Below, piece after piece: positions 44,831 to 54,530 of a stretch of DNA of 64,000 bases (its first letter is position 1; every line of letters begins with the position of its first letter). The position numbers and the translations under genes are program-made. The notes under the pieces are model-generated. The model was not told the origin of the DNA. It saw nothing but the letters and a program-made list of their open reading frames with translations, and made no database searches. The stretch is from Nitrospirota bacterium (GTDB taxonomy: Bacteria; Nitrospirota; Thermodesulfovibrionia; Thermodesulfovibrionales; Magnetobacteriaceae), in NCBI GenBank assembly GCA_015233895.1, contig JADFXG010000002.1:248001-312000 (forward strand), given 5' to 3'.

Positions 44831-46297
44831 TTATGAAACAAGACTGAGAACTGCTTCTTTAAACACCCGCCCTCTTTCCTCAAAATCCTTAAACATATCG
44901 AAACTTGCACAAGCCGGAGACAATAAGACCACATCTCCGCCATTGGCTAATCTCTTTGAGCACTTTGCAGCCTCATACATATCACCGGCAAAATGAACCT
45001 CAGTAACATCCCCTAACGCCTCTTTTAATTTATTTCGTGCCTCACCTATTAAAACAAGAGCCTTAACCCTTTCCTTAACAAGGGTCCTGAGGGGCAAATA
45101 ATCCCCCGACTTATCCCTCCCGCCAGCTATCAGCACTATCGGCTCACTAAAACTCTCCAGCGATTTAACTACAGACCACACGTTTGTACCTTTTGAGTCA
45201 TTAAAATACTTCACGCCGTCAATCTCTGTGACAAGTTCAAGCCTGTGTTCCAGTCCTTTGAATGAAATGAGAGTGTTCCAAATATCTTTGACCTTACAGC
45301 CGCTGACAAGAGCCATGAGGGCTGCTGCCATTGCATTTTCTATATTGTGGCCACCTTTAATCCCAAAGTTTGCTGTGTTAAACGTAAACGGGCTGGTGCT
45401 GTCATCAGTGCCATCCACAAGCTCCGGACAGAGGATTTCAAGTTCTGGAATGTTGAAGTAAATCACTCCGTCTTTATAAAAAGCTCCTCTTACACGTTCC
45501 TTACGGCTAAAGTACAACACGTCAGGACCATTTTTCCCCACCCGTTGTGCTAAACCACTTGTAAGAGGATCATCGGCATTTAATATAAGAAAATTCATAG
45601 CATCCTGGTTTAGAAAAATCCGTGCCTTGGCATTCACATAATCATCCATAGTTTCATGTCTGTCCAGATGGTCAGGCGTTATGTTTAATACAGCTGAAAC
45701 CTTTGGTTTAAACTTATCTATTGATTCCAGCTGAAAACTTGACACCTCAGTGACTATATAATCAGGGCTTACAAATTCTCTGGGTTTTTCAAAGTTTTTG
45801 ACAATTTTACTGATTTCCTCAGTGATTGCCATGCCAATGTTGCCGCCGATTATGGTTTTAAACCCGCTATTTCGTAGTATTTCGTATAGCAAAGTTGTGG
45901 TTGTGGATTTCCCGTTTGTGCCTGTTATTGCTAAATACGCAGCAGCGCCAACCTTTCTTAGTTCCTCTAAAACCAGATACGCAAGCTCAAGCTCTCCTAT
46001 TATTCTTACCCCTTTGGCTTTAGCCCGCTTAAGAGACGGGATATTTAACGGTACCCCCGGACTCACTATAACAATATCAAACGATGTGAAAACATCCTCA
46101 TCAAAACTGCCGCACTTCATGTCCACCTGTGGATCAAGTTTTTGAATGAAGCTCTTTAGCTCCTCACATGGTTTTGCATCAAATACTGTAACCTTTGCCC
46201 CCAGCCTTGTACAGAGATTTGCAGCCCCCACTCCACTTCTGGCCAAACCTACAACAGCCGCTGCCTTATCTCTGAAGTCCTTATACATTGTTGTCAT
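44831..46297 (-). CDS. murD: UDP-MurNAc-L-alanine--D-glutamate ligase
   Basis: A 488-residue Mur ligase that adds D-glutamate. Signatures: VVGLARSGVGAANLC at the N-terminus, ITGTNGKSTTTTLL (124-137), LNITPDHLDRHETMDDYVNA and YFNDSKGTNVWSVVKSLESF. The frame is open for 15 more codons upstream; the ATG at 46297 was chosen because a GGGGGT site stands nine bases before it and it does not run into the preceding gene. An ATG three codons later is also possible. Confidence 0.95.
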   Translation of the reverse strand: MTTMYKDFRDKAAAVVGLARSGVGAANLCTRLGAKVTVFDAKPCEELKSFIQKLDPQVDMKCGSFDEDVFTSFDIVIVSPGVPLNIPSLKRAKAKGVRIIGELELAYLVLEELRKVGAAAYLAITGTNGKSTTTTLLYEILRNSGFKTIIGGNIGMAITEEISKIVKNFEKPREFVSPDYIVTEVSSFQLESIDKFKPKVSAVLNITPDHLDRHETMDDYVNAKARIFLNQDAMNFLILNADDPLTSGLAQRVGKNGPDVLYFSRKERVRGAFYKDGVIYFNIPELEILCPELVDGTDDSTSPFTFNTANFGIKGGHNIENAMAAALMALVSGCKVKDIWNTLISFKGLEHRLELVTEIDGVKYFNDSKGTNVWSVVKSLESFSEPIVLIAGGRDKSGDYLPLRTLVKERVKALVLIGEARNKLKEALGDVTEVHFAGDMYEAAKCSKRLANGGDVVLLSPACASFDMFKDFEERGRVFKEAVLSLVS

Positions 46298-46331
46298 CCT
46301 ATTATACCCCCTACTCCTCTCTGTCCATCCG

Positions 46332-47645
46332 TCAGTAAGCAACAGGCTTGCATTTAGGGTCAGTTGAAGCTACGTCAAAGACCCTGCCTTTTCTCACCTT
46401 AGAGACTTTAGTTGTCTTTTTAGCCACTATATAGCACTTTGCTTTTGAGGCGTGTTTGTTCGCAGCTTTGTTGTTTTCACCCCTTAATGACTTTGCTTTG
46501 TTGTGTTTCAAACCGGCTTTTGCCGTAAACTTTTCTCTTTTGTGGGCAACCTTAGATTTATGAGTGCCGGTACCTTTTGCATAAAGTTTCTTCTGTGTAT
46601 ATTTGACTGACAATACTGTGCCTTTATTACTCCGTGCTCCGGAATAACTTCTGGCAACTTTTGCTATTTTTAATTCCTTAGTATTTTTATGGGCAGTATA
46701 GTGTCCGTGTTTGGTTTTTGACGCCTTAGAATAATTGTAGTGATGCTTGCTTTCAAATTTTTTTGATTTCGCCTCGCTTCTGTCGTTACTAAAGTGTATT
46801 TCAGGTTTAGTGTGTGACTCTGATATATTATAGCCTTTATTAAGAACAGTCTCGGCACTCCTCCACAGATTTGACCTCTGAGAGTCTCCAAGCACGGCAG
46901 CAACAAACGTGTTTTCGCCGTGTTCGGCTGCAAATGCCAGACAATGCCGTGCCGCTCTGGTGTAGCCTGTTTTTCCGCCAAGTAAGTCCTCGTCTCTCCA
47001 CAGGAGTTTGTTTGTATTTGTCAGAGAGGCAGTTGAGCCGTCAATTGAAACAACGGTTTTAGTTTTTTTATTAATTATATTTTTTATAACCGGATACTGA
47101 AGAGACTCCCTCATGATAATGGCAAGGTCATAGGCAGTTATATACTGTCCCTGCCCTGGAAGGCCATGCGGATTAATATATCTGGTATTATTAGCGCCTA
47201 TTCTTTTGGCCTTTCTATTCATGAGATTAACAAATGCTCCCTCAGAGCCGCTAACCGCCTCGGCTAAGGCAACCGCAGCGCCATTAACCGATTTCATAAG
47301 CATAATGTGCAGCAAATCGCCTATGTAGTATCTGTCACCCTCATGCAGTTCCACAGTGCCACTACTCAGTTCCGCAGCATTAGCAGATATAGTTGTCACA
47401 TCCCCTACGTCCAGATTATCCAACACAACCATGGCGGTAACAAGCTTTGACGTGCTTGCCGGCGGCTGTTTAAGAAGCGGATTTTTAGCATACAACACCT
47501 GTTCTGTGTCTGTGTCCATGATGACTGCACTTCGTGCAGTTATATCGGTTGCACCTGAAACTGAGCACAGTAGAAAAGTTATCAATAAAGCCGCTACAAA
47601 TTCAAAACTACGCAAAATGTGTAAAAAATTCCTACTCCTTTTCAT
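46332..47645 (-). CDS. Serine D-Ala-D-Ala carboxypeptidase (S11) with a basic C-terminal tail
   Basis: A 437-residue penicillin-binding protein of family S11 (DacA/DacF type). A signal segment (about 13-30) precedes the catalytic domain with SxxK at STSK (64-67), SVN (119-121) and KTG (225-227, GGKTGYT). It trims the terminal D-alanine from stem peptides in the periplasm. From about residue 285 to the end there is a long Lys/His/Ala-rich tail (KHHYNYSKASKTKHGHY, KAGLKHNKAKSLRGENNKAA) instead of the usual PBP5-like domain; it could bind anionic wall or DNA. It sits inside the dcw cluster between mraY and murD, an unusual place. Confidence 0.88.
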   Translation of the reverse strand: MKRSRNFLHILRSFEFVAALLITFLLCSVSGATDITARSAVIMDTDTEQVLYAKNPLLKQPPASTSKLVTAMVVLDNLDVGDVTTISANAAELSSGTVELHEGDRYYIGDLLHIMLMKSVNGAAVALAEAVSGSEGAFVNLMNRKAKRIGANNTRYINPHGLPGQGQYITAYDLAIIMRESLQYPVIKNIINKKTKTVVSIDGSTASLTNTNKLLWRDEDLLGGKTGYTRAARHCLAFAAEHGENTFVAAVLGDSQRSNLWRSAETVLNKGYNISESHTKPEIHFSNDRSEAKSKKFESKHHYNYSKASKTKHGHYTAHKNTKELKIAKVARSYSGARSNKGTVLSVKYTQKKLYAKGTGTHKSKVAHKREKFTAKAGLKHNKAKSLRGENNKAANKHASKAKCYIVAKKTTKVSKVRKGRVFDVASTDPKCKPVAY

Positions 47646-47649
47646 TTTG

Positions 47650-48732
47650 TCACCTCAATTTAATAGTAGTTAAACTTAGCAATGCAAGCATAAAACCAAC
47701 AATCCAAAACCTGACAACTGTTTTTGGTTCCAACCAGCCTTTTAGTTCAAAGTGGTGGTGTATGGGAGCCATCCTGAAGATTCTCTTACCGGTTAACTTA
47801 AATGATCCTACCTGCAAGATTACAGATATTGTTTCTATCACAAAAATCCCGCCAACAAGCACCAGAACAATCTCATGCTTTGTTAGTGTGGCTAAGGTGC
47901 CAAGAGCACCACCCAATCCAAGAGAGCCTACATCTCCCATAAAAACCTCAGCAGGGTACGTGTTATACCACAAAAACCCCAGCGAAGCACCAAATATAGC
48001 TCCACAGCAGACCGTAAGCTCACCAATTCCGTTTATGTAAATCACCTGCAGGTACTGTGCAAGCCCTGCATGGCCGGATATATAGACAAGTACGCCAGTT
48101 GCAAAAACCGCTATCGCAACAAGCCCTGAGGCAAGACCGTCTAAGCCGTCTGTCAGGTTTACCGCATTTGATGAGCCCACAATTACAAACACACTGAAAG
48201 GAATATAAAATATCCCAAAATCAAAAAGCCATTTCTTAAAAAAAGGTATTATCAGGTCGGTACTGTAGGGGTCTGACACGTTTAAGTACTGAATGACGGC
48301 AACGACCAACGCAATAGCTATCTGAAGGCCAAACTTGTACTTTGCCCTGAGCCCCTTTGCGTTACGCTTTGAGACCTTTAGGTAATCATCCCAGAAACCA
48401 ATTGCACTGAAACATATTGTGGAAACCAGTAAAATCAAAACGTGCCTGTTTGACAAGTTGCCCCAAAGCAAAACAGAGACTACTGTTGATATTATTATCA
48501 ACACCCCTCCCATCGTAGGTGTACCTGCTTTACTGAGATGGCTTTGCGGTCCGTCATTGCGGATCTGTTGCGTAAGACTGATTCGCTTAAGAAATCTGAT
48601 AGTCTCTGGGGCAAGCAAAAACGTTATTGCCATTGATGTGATAATTGCCACTGCCGTTCTGAAAGTTATATAGCGAAATACATTAAACGGCGATACGTAA
48701 TCGCGAAACGCATATAGCAGGTAATAAAGCAT
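47650..48732 (-). CDS. mraY: Phospho-N-acetylmuramoyl-pentapeptide transferase
   Basis: A 360-residue polytopic enzyme that makes lipid I at the cytoplasmic membrane. Motifs: GTPTMGGVLIIIS, FWDDYLKV, NAVNLTDGLDGLASG (catalytic aspartates), and APIHHHFELKGWLEPKTVVR (the HHH motif). It overlaps the murF stop by one base (TAATG) and is followed 4 bases later by the S11 carboxypeptidase gene. Confidence 0.98.
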   Translation of the reverse strand: MLYYLLYAFRDYVSPFNVFRYITFRTAVAIITSMAITFLLAPETIRFLKRISLTQQIRNDGPQSHLSKAGTPTMGGVLIIISTVVSVLLWGNLSNRHVLILLVSTICFSAIGFWDDYLKVSKRNAKGLRAKYKFGLQIAIALVVAVIQYLNVSDPYSTDLIIPFFKKWLFDFGIFYIPFSVFVIVGSSNAVNLTDGLDGLASGLVAIAVFATGVLVYISGHAGLAQYLQVIYINGIGELTVCCGAIFGASLGFLWYNTYPAEVFMGDVGSLGLGGALGTLATLTKHEIVLVLVGGIFVIETISVILQVGSFKLTGKRIFRMAPIHHHFELKGWLEPKTVVRFWIVGFMLALLSLTTIKLR

Positions 48733-50093
48733 TAGTTTATAACTCCCTCCATTTTCAGTGCTCTTGAACCCTTGATAAGTACGGTATCTCCTTGTGCAAC
48801 GACTGTGTTTAAAATTTCTGCTGCTGCTTTGGCATTATCAGCTTTGTAGGCGGCCCCTGAACTTTCACCTTTTTGGTACTCATCTGAGGCTAATCCCATA
48901 AGTTTGCCAACTGCAATGAAAACGTCAATTCCCTTAAGGCTCAATAACTGTCCCAGCTCCCTGTGAAACTTCTCGCTCTCAGCGCCAAGCTCAAGCATAT
49001 CACCAAGCACTGCCACCGTGCGCCCACTTTTTAATCTGCAAAGCTCCTCTACGGCAGCCTTAGTTGACGCAGGGTTTGAGTTATAGAGGTCTTTTATCAA
49101 AAGCATCCCGTCTCTTCTTTCTATTTCAAGACGCAGCGGAACTCCTGAAAACTCACTTACTGCCTCTGTCATATCGTCCTTGTTTAAACCAAGTTTAAAG
49201 CCGGCTGAGAGAGCAGAAAGTGCATTGTGAACGTTAAAAACTCCCGCGATGTTTGTTATCAGAGCCTTAATGTCTCCATCAGGAAAAACCACTCTTGCTG
49301 AAAACCCTGTGCCATCTGTAAGACTCTCCACGTTCTCTGCCCGCATCGCACAGTGGCTACCAAATCCATACGTCAGTAGTTCTCTTTTTAGTGTGTTGTT
49401 TTTCCTTATTACCTCCTCCATTAGATAGTTGTCATCGCCATTAACAATCATAGTGGAGGCAAAATCCATAAGCTCAAGCTTAGTCTTTCTAAGAGTTTCC
49501 ATATCTCCAAAGCCCTCAAGATGGCCTGCCCCCAGGTTTGTCACAATCCCAATGTCGGGGCGCGCAATGTTACACAAAAGCTCAATGTCTCCCGCCACAC
49601 TTGCTCCCATCTCTAGCACCGCTGCGCTTTCGTCATTAAGTTTACTTAAAGACAATGGAAGCCCTATGTGATTATTAAAATTTCCCATGGTCTTAAATAC
49701 GTTGTAGCCTGTTGAAAGCACCTTGTACAAAAGTTCCTTTGTCGTAGTCTTGCCGTTTGTACCTGTTATGGCTATAACGGGAATTTTTTTTGACGCTCTT
49801 ACATATGCCCCAAGTGATTGAAGTGCTTTAAGAGTATCCTCCACAAAAACAACCACAGTTCCCTTTGGGGGCTTAACACCACCCCTTGAGCATAAACAGC
49901 AGCAGGCCTTACCGAGAGCTGTTTCTATGAAGTCATGGCCATCAACGTTATTGCCCTTAAGGGGCACAAAGAGCTCATGCGTTTTAAGGGTGCGTGAGTC
50001 TATTGAAGCGCCGCTTAACAGTAGTTCTTTAGTTGAGTTATCAGATAAAACCTTACCGCCTGTGGCTTTGACTATATCATCAACTGTAAACAC
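48732..50093 (-). CDS. murF: UDP-MurNAc-tripeptide--D-Ala-D-Ala ligase
   Basis: A 453-residue Mur ligase. N-terminal SGASIDSRTLKTHELFVPLK (UDP-MurNAc binding), ATP loop ITGTNGKTTTKEL (109-121), MGNFNNHIGLPLSL and DLYNSNPASTKAAVEEL. It finishes the UDP-MurNAc-pentapeptide. Nine bases after murE; touches mraY by one base. Confidence 0.97.
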   Translation of the reverse strand: MFTVDDIVKATGGKVLSDNSTKELLLSGASIDSRTLKTHELFVPLKGNNVDGHDFIETALGKACCCLCSRGGVKPPKGTVVVFVEDTLKALQSLGAYVRASKKIPVIAITGTNGKTTTKELLYKVLSTGYNVFKTMGNFNNHIGLPLSLSKLNDESAAVLEMGASVAGDIELLCNIARPDIGIVTNLGAGHLEGFGDMETLRKTKLELMDFASTMIVNGDDNYLMEEVIRKNNTLKRELLTYGFGSHCAMRAENVESLTDGTGFSARVVFPDGDIKALITNIAGVFNVHNALSALSAGFKLGLNKDDMTEAVSEFSGVPLRLEIERRDGMLLIKDLYNSNPASTKAAVEELCRLKSGRTVAVLGDMLELGAESEKFHRELGQLLSLKGIDVFIAVGKLMGLASDEYQKGESSGAAYKADNAKAAAEILNTVVAQGDTVLIKGSRALKMEGVIN

Positions 50094-50102
50094 TATGCTT
50101 TT

Positions 50103-51578
50103 TTAATCCTTTTCCTTTAATAATTTCTTTAATATCTTTGAAGCTGTCTCTTTATCACTAAAGGGATGCTGAACACCTTTGATTTCCTGATAAGGCTCAT
50201 GTCCTTTCCCTGCAATAACAACCGCATCTCCGGCACCTGCCATATATATAGCATCACGTATAGCCTTTGCCCTGTCTGGCTCCACACTATAACCCTCTGC
50301 AGCGCCCTCCTCTATTTGTTTAATTATATCCAGCGGCTCCTCATATCTGGGATTGTCTGATGTAATGATTGCGAAATCACTAAGGGATGTTGCCACAGCG
50401 CCCATAATCGGACGCTTACCCTTGTCACGGTTACCACCGCAGCCAAAAACCGTTATAATTTTCCCCGGAACTATTTTCCTTACGTTTTCAAGCAGATTTT
50501 TCAAAGCATCATCCGTGTGCGCATAGTCAATAATTACGTTAAAATCCTGCCCCTCGTCTATAGGTTCAAATCTGCCAGTAACGATCTTTAAGTTGTATAT
50601 GCCGGCAAGTATGTCATTGAAGGGGATACCCAGAGAGAGAGCTGTAGAAAATGCGGCAAGAATATTATATACATTTATGAGACCTCTCAGGTTTGAGGCA
50701 GTCTTATAATACTTACCATCTGAGGATACTGTAAATTCAAGTCCTGACATAGAGAGGTTTATATCTGTTGCCCTTACATCGGCATCAGCATTTAAACCAT
50801 AAGTAATCATCCGTCCGGGGTGCTGCGTGAATAACCTCCTGCCGTACGGATCATCTGTGTTTATAATGGCCGTGCCGGTTGGTTTAACCAGCTCAGTAAA
50901 GAGTCTCATCTTGGCGTTATAATAGTCATCCATGTCTTTGTGGTAATCGAGATGGTCTCTGGTCAGATTAGTAAACACAGCTGTGTCAAACTCAACCCCG
51001 TCAACCCGCCTTTGCGAAAGAGCATGAGAGGAGACCTCCGTAACCACGTGCGTACATCCGGCTTTATACATCTCACTTAGATACATTTGAAACTCTGGGG
51101 ACTCAGGAGTTGTGTGTCCTGCCGTATGGACTTTATCTTTAATCATGTAGGCAACAGTGCCGATAAGTCCGACATCTTTAGCGTTAGCCTCAAGTATGGA
51201 TTTCAGGATGTAAGAAGTGGATGTCTTGCCGTTTGTACCTGTTATTCCTGTTAGATTAAGATGTGTGGAGGGGTCGCCATAGTGATTGGCTGAGATATAC
51301 CCCAGTGCAAGCCTTACATCCTCAACCCTGACAAAGAGAACATCTTTGCCGCTATACGGCTCAATGTTAACATCATCTTCGTAGATAACAGAGCTGGCTC
51401 CATTTTTTACAGCATCGGCTATATAATTGTGGCCATCTGAGTGTTCACCCTTTATAGCGAAAAACATATTGCCCGGCTGTACTTTCCTTGAATCATAAGT
51501 AACGCCGTTAGCTGTCCGTGTAAGATTGCCGTCAATCTCACGCACCTTTATCCTGCCAAGCACCTCACTGATATTCAT
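50103..51578 (-). CDS. murE: UDP-MurNAc-dipeptide--meso-diaminopimelate ligase
   Basis: A 491-residue Mur ligase. GVTYDSRKVQPGNMFFAIKG, ITGTNGKTSTSYIL (112-125), and the specificity motif SDNPRYEEP near residue 410; the DNPR form indicates meso-diaminopimelate, so the wall is probably of the A1-gamma type found in Gram-negatives. Two starts lie side by side, TTG 51581 and ATG 51578; the ATG has AGAGGA eight bases before it. 23 bases after ftsI. Confidence 0.97.
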   Translation of the reverse strand: MNISEVLGRIKVREIDGNLTRTANGVTYDSRKVQPGNMFFAIKGEHSDGHNYIADAVKNGASSVIYEDDVNIEPYSGKDVLFVRVEDVRLALGYISANHYGDPSTHLNLTGITGTNGKTSTSYILKSILEANAKDVGLIGTVAYMIKDKVHTAGHTTPESPEFQMYLSEMYKAGCTHVVTEVSSHALSQRRVDGVEFDTAVFTNLTRDHLDYHKDMDDYYNAKMRLFTELVKPTGTAIINTDDPYGRRLFTQHPGRMITYGLNADADVRATDINLSMSGLEFTVSSDGKYYKTASNLRGLINVYNILAAFSTALSLGIPFNDILAGIYNLKIVTGRFEPIDEGQDFNVIIDYAHTDDALKNLLENVRKIVPGKIITVFGCGGNRDKGKRPIMGAVATSLSDFAIITSDNPRYEEPLDIIKQIEEGAAEGYSVEPDRAKAIRDAIYMAGAGDAVVIAGKGHEPYQEIKGVQHPFSDKETASKILKKLLKEKD

Positions 51579-51601
51579 CAAATATGTCCTCTTTCCTCAG
51601 T

Positions 51602-53326
51602 TTAATTTAAAATACCCGCCATATTGCTACCCTTATCCACAACCAGGACATTCTTTTTAATCATGTCCTCACGCGGCACATTTAAGTAGGTAAGAGCCTT
51701 CTCAGCGATATTTTTAAACACCGGTGCAGCTACAAGACCGCCATAAATTTCACCCCTTGGTTTCCATACAACTACTACCATTGCAAAGGCTGGCTTTTCA
51801 GCCGGTACAAAACCAACAAAGGAGCCTATGAAATCTGTGGATGAGTAGCGTCCAATGCTTCTGTCATACATTTGAGCTGTACCTGTTTTGCCTGCCACAC
51901 GGTTACCAACCACCTCTGCGTACTTTGCAGTACCACCCTCCTGGGTAACCATCATAAGCGCACGGGTTACTATATCCACCACGCGTTTTGACACTATCTG
52001 GGGTCCTGGCTCAGGCTTGTTAATTTCTGAAAACGTACCGTCTTCTGTTATAGAACCTTTTACCACATGCGGATGTACCTTGTACCCGCCATTAGCTATA
52101 ACAGAGTAGGCGGTCACTATCTGAAGCGGAGTCACGCCAACCTCTTGTCCTATTGGCATTGCCCCTATTGAGACTCCTGACCATCTTTCAGGACTTTTAA
52201 CCAGCCCTGAGACCTCACCGGGCAAATCAATGCCTGTCTTGTCTCCAAAACCAAACTTCTTAATATACTTATAAAGCCGCTGCTTGCCAAGTCTTTCAGC
52301 AAGTTTTATTGTTCCTACATTAGAGGACTTCTGGATGACTTCCATAAAAGTTAACACCCCGTGCGGATGGGCGTCTTTTATGATTTTCCCGCCAACTTCA
52401 ATCCCTCCACCGCTACAATCTATTTTTTCGTCCTCGCGGGCAAGTTTCTCTTCAAGCACTCCTGAGGCTGTTACAATTTTAAATGTTGACCCGGGCTCAT
52501 AGACATCTGTTACAGCGCGGTTTCTTCTGGATGCCGGGCTGGTTTTGACAGGATTATTAGGATCATATGTCGGTCTGTTAGAGATGGCTAAAATCTCTCC
52601 GGTAAACGGGTTCATCATAACTACTGTGGCAGCCACAGCCCGCCACTTTTTCATTGCCTCGTCCAGTTCCTTTTCCACTATGTACTGGAGCCCTTCATCA
52701 ATTGTCAGCACTATACTGTTGCCGAAGTTCTCAGCGTCATCCTCGGAATAAAACCTGTTACCGCGGGCATCCCGCTGAACAGCGTACTTTCCACCCTCTC
52801 CGGTCAGCTCCTTATCATACTTAGCCTCAACGCCCTCAAGCCCCTTATTGTCAAGATTGACAAAGCCAATAATGTGGGAGGCAAGAGAACCAAGCGTGTA
52901 GGACCGCTTTGCCTCCGGCGTTATCCCTATGCCGCCAATTCTCAGGTTTTCCACCTTTGCTATTTCCTCAAGAGTGATTTTCCGTTTAATCCAGAAAAAG
53001 TTCTTGCTGCTCTTAAGCTGTCCGGATAACTCATTTGTGCTAACATCAATCATCTTAGCAAGCTGATACAGCTTTTCCTCGTTGCCGCCAAAGTTGGCCC
53101 TGTCCAGATATACTGAACCCCGCTCAAGGTTTGCAACAAGCCGTCTTCCTTTTCTATCAAAAATCATACCTCTTCTTACCTGAATGTCAACCTCGGCAAT
53201 TCTCTGATTTGCCGACTTCTTGACAAACTTATCGTGATTTAGCACCATAAGGTCAAATAGCCGCCCCACGACAGCTAAGAAACCAAGCGCTATCAAAATA
53301 AATACAAAATATACTCTCTTACCCAT
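51602..53326 (-). CDS. ftsI: Septal peptidoglycan transpeptidase (PBP2b/FtsI type)
   Basis: A 574-residue class B penicillin-binding protein: membrane anchor (VYFVFILIALGFLAVVG, about 5-22), pedestal with RRGMIFDRKGRRLVANLERG, then the transpeptidase with SxxK at STFK (280-283), SSN (334-336) and KTGTA near 490. It cross-links septal peptidoglycan as the partner of FtsW. No PASTA domains. Position after ftsL in the dcw cluster supports the FtsI name. Confidence 0.95.
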   Translation of the reverse strand: MGKRVYFVFILIALGFLAVVGRLFDLMVLNHDKFVKKSANQRIAEVDIQVRRGMIFDRKGRRLVANLERGSVYLDRANFGGNEEKLYQLAKMIDVSTNELSGQLKSSKNFFWIKRKITLEEIAKVENLRIGGIGITPEAKRSYTLGSLASHIIGFVNLDNKGLEGVEAKYDKELTGEGGKYAVQRDARGNRFYSEDDAENFGNSIVLTIDEGLQYIVEKELDEAMKKWRAVAATVVMMNPFTGEILAISNRPTYDPNNPVKTSPASRRNRAVTDVYEPGSTFKIVTASGVLEEKLAREDEKIDCSGGGIEVGGKIIKDAHPHGVLTFMEVIQKSSNVGTIKLAERLGKQRLYKYIKKFGFGDKTGIDLPGEVSGLVKSPERWSGVSIGAMPIGQEVGVTPLQIVTAYSVIANGGYKVHPHVVKGSITEDGTFSEINKPEPGPQIVSKRVVDIVTRALMMVTQEGGTAKYAEVVGNRVAGKTGTAQMYDRSIGRYSSTDFIGSFVGFVPAEKPAFAMVVVVWKPRGEIYGGLVAAPVFKNIAEKALTYLNVPREDMIKKNVLVVDKGSNMAGILN

Positions 53327-53351
53327 AGAGAGAGTGCCTCTTAATAGAGGA

Positions 53352-53648
53352 CTAAATCCTTTCTTTTACGTAAAAAACCTTGTTTCTGTCAGGAAAATCA
53401 AAACCCATCTTTTTTATAGCCACATTGTCTATTGAGGCTATAGAAAGAAGATTATCTCTGGCAGCAATGAGATTTCTCTGCTCTTTAACAAGCACTGCTT
53501 TCCTGTGCTGAAGCACTCCCATTCTGTACTCGAGTGATTTAATGCTGGAGCGCAGCCACACCATATAAAAAACACTAATAACTATTAAACCTATTGCCGC
53601 TGCTGACAGAAAATGTCTAAAAACCGAACCTCTAATTTCAGATATCAT
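53352..53648 (-). CDS. ftsL: Cell division protein FtsL
   Basis: A 98-residue bitopic protein: one helix (about 14-32, LSAAAIGLIVISVFYMVWL) and a periplasmic coiled coil (SSIKSLEYRMGVLQHRKAVL). It overlaps the rsmH stop by 4 bases (ATGA). FtsL sequences are poorly conserved; the name rests on size, topology and place between rsmH and ftsI. Confidence 0.85.
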   Translation of the reverse strand: MISEIRGSVFRHFLSAAAIGLIVISVFYMVWLRSSIKSLEYRMGVLQHRKAVLVKEQRNLIAARDNLLSIASIDNVAIKKMGFDFPDRNKVFYVKERI

Positions 53649-54514
53649 AGCTTGATTCCTCCTCTGAGTTTGGCTGACCTTGCAGCAGGATTTTCCTTTA
53701 TTTCCTGAGCTTGTGCCATTACCGGTTTTTTTGTTAGAACAGCCATACGTCCCTCTGTTTTACTCTCTGCCAAAAACCTCTTAACTATACGGTCCTCAAG
53801 TGAGTGGTAAGAAATCACACAAAGCCGTCCACCTGGATTTAACACATCCCGTGCTCCCAAAAGCCCATTTTTTAAAGAGTTAAGCTCATCGTTTACATAG
53901 ATTCTGAGAGCTTGAAATGTCCTTGTGGCAGGATGGACCTTTCCCCTTCCGCCATAAACGTCTAAGACAATTTGCGAAAGTTCACGGCAAGTCCTGATTT
54001 TTCTGATACGCCTTGTTTTAACAATCGCATCGGCGATTTTCACACAGAGTGGTTCTTCACCAAAATTTTTTAAAATCTCCTCAAGTTCTTTCTTATTCAG
54101 GGTGTTTACTACCTCTTGCGCACTTTTGCCCTGAGTTATGTCCATTCTCATGTCAAGCGGATATTCAGAGTCAAAACTAAAACCGCGCTCGTGGTTTTTT
54201 ACCTGAAACATTGACATACCTAAGTCAAAGAGCACTCCGTCAACACCTGTTAAACCAAGGCCCTCAACGACATCACGAATGCGGGAAAAATTTTCCTTTA
54301 CGAATTGTACAGGTTTCCCTGTGAGCCGCTCAGCTGCCTGCTTTTGAGCCTCAATGTCTTTATCAAGGGCTATTAATCTGCCGCCGGTCAGTACATTTAC
54401 TATCTCCAGGGCATGACCTCCGGTTCCCACAGTCCCGTCAACGTACACCCCATTTCTTTGTACGTTTAGCATCCCCATGACCTCTGCCGCCATAACCGGC
54501 CTGTGAATAACCAT
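53645..54514 (-). CDS. rsmH: 16S rRNA m4C1402 methyltransferase
   Basis: A 289-residue RsmH (MraW) protein: VIHRPVMAAEVMGML, then the SAM loop VDGTVGTGGHALEIV, VLFDLGMSMFQVKNHERGFSF and the C-terminal VISYHSLEDRIVKRF. It methylates N4 of C1402 in the 30S decoding centre. The frame opens at TTG 54541 within mraZ; the ATG at 54514 gives the usual N-terminus, though its AAGGA site is rather far upstream. Confidence 0.95.
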   Translation of the reverse strand: MVIHRPVMAAEVMGMLNVQRNGVYVDGTVGTGGHALEIVNVLTGGRLIALDKDIEAQKQAAERLTGKPVQFVKENFSRIRDVVEGLGLTGVDGVLFDLGMSMFQVKNHERGFSFDSEYPLDMRMDITQGKSAQEVVNTLNKKELEEILKNFGEEPLCVKIADAIVKTRRIRKIRTCRELSQIVLDVYGGRGKVHPATRTFQALRIYVNDELNSLKNGLLGARDVLNPGGRLCVISYHSLEDRIVKRFLAESKTEGRMAVLTKKPVMAQAQEIKENPAARSAKLRGGIKL

Positions 54515-54530
54515 TGTATTATATTCATCC

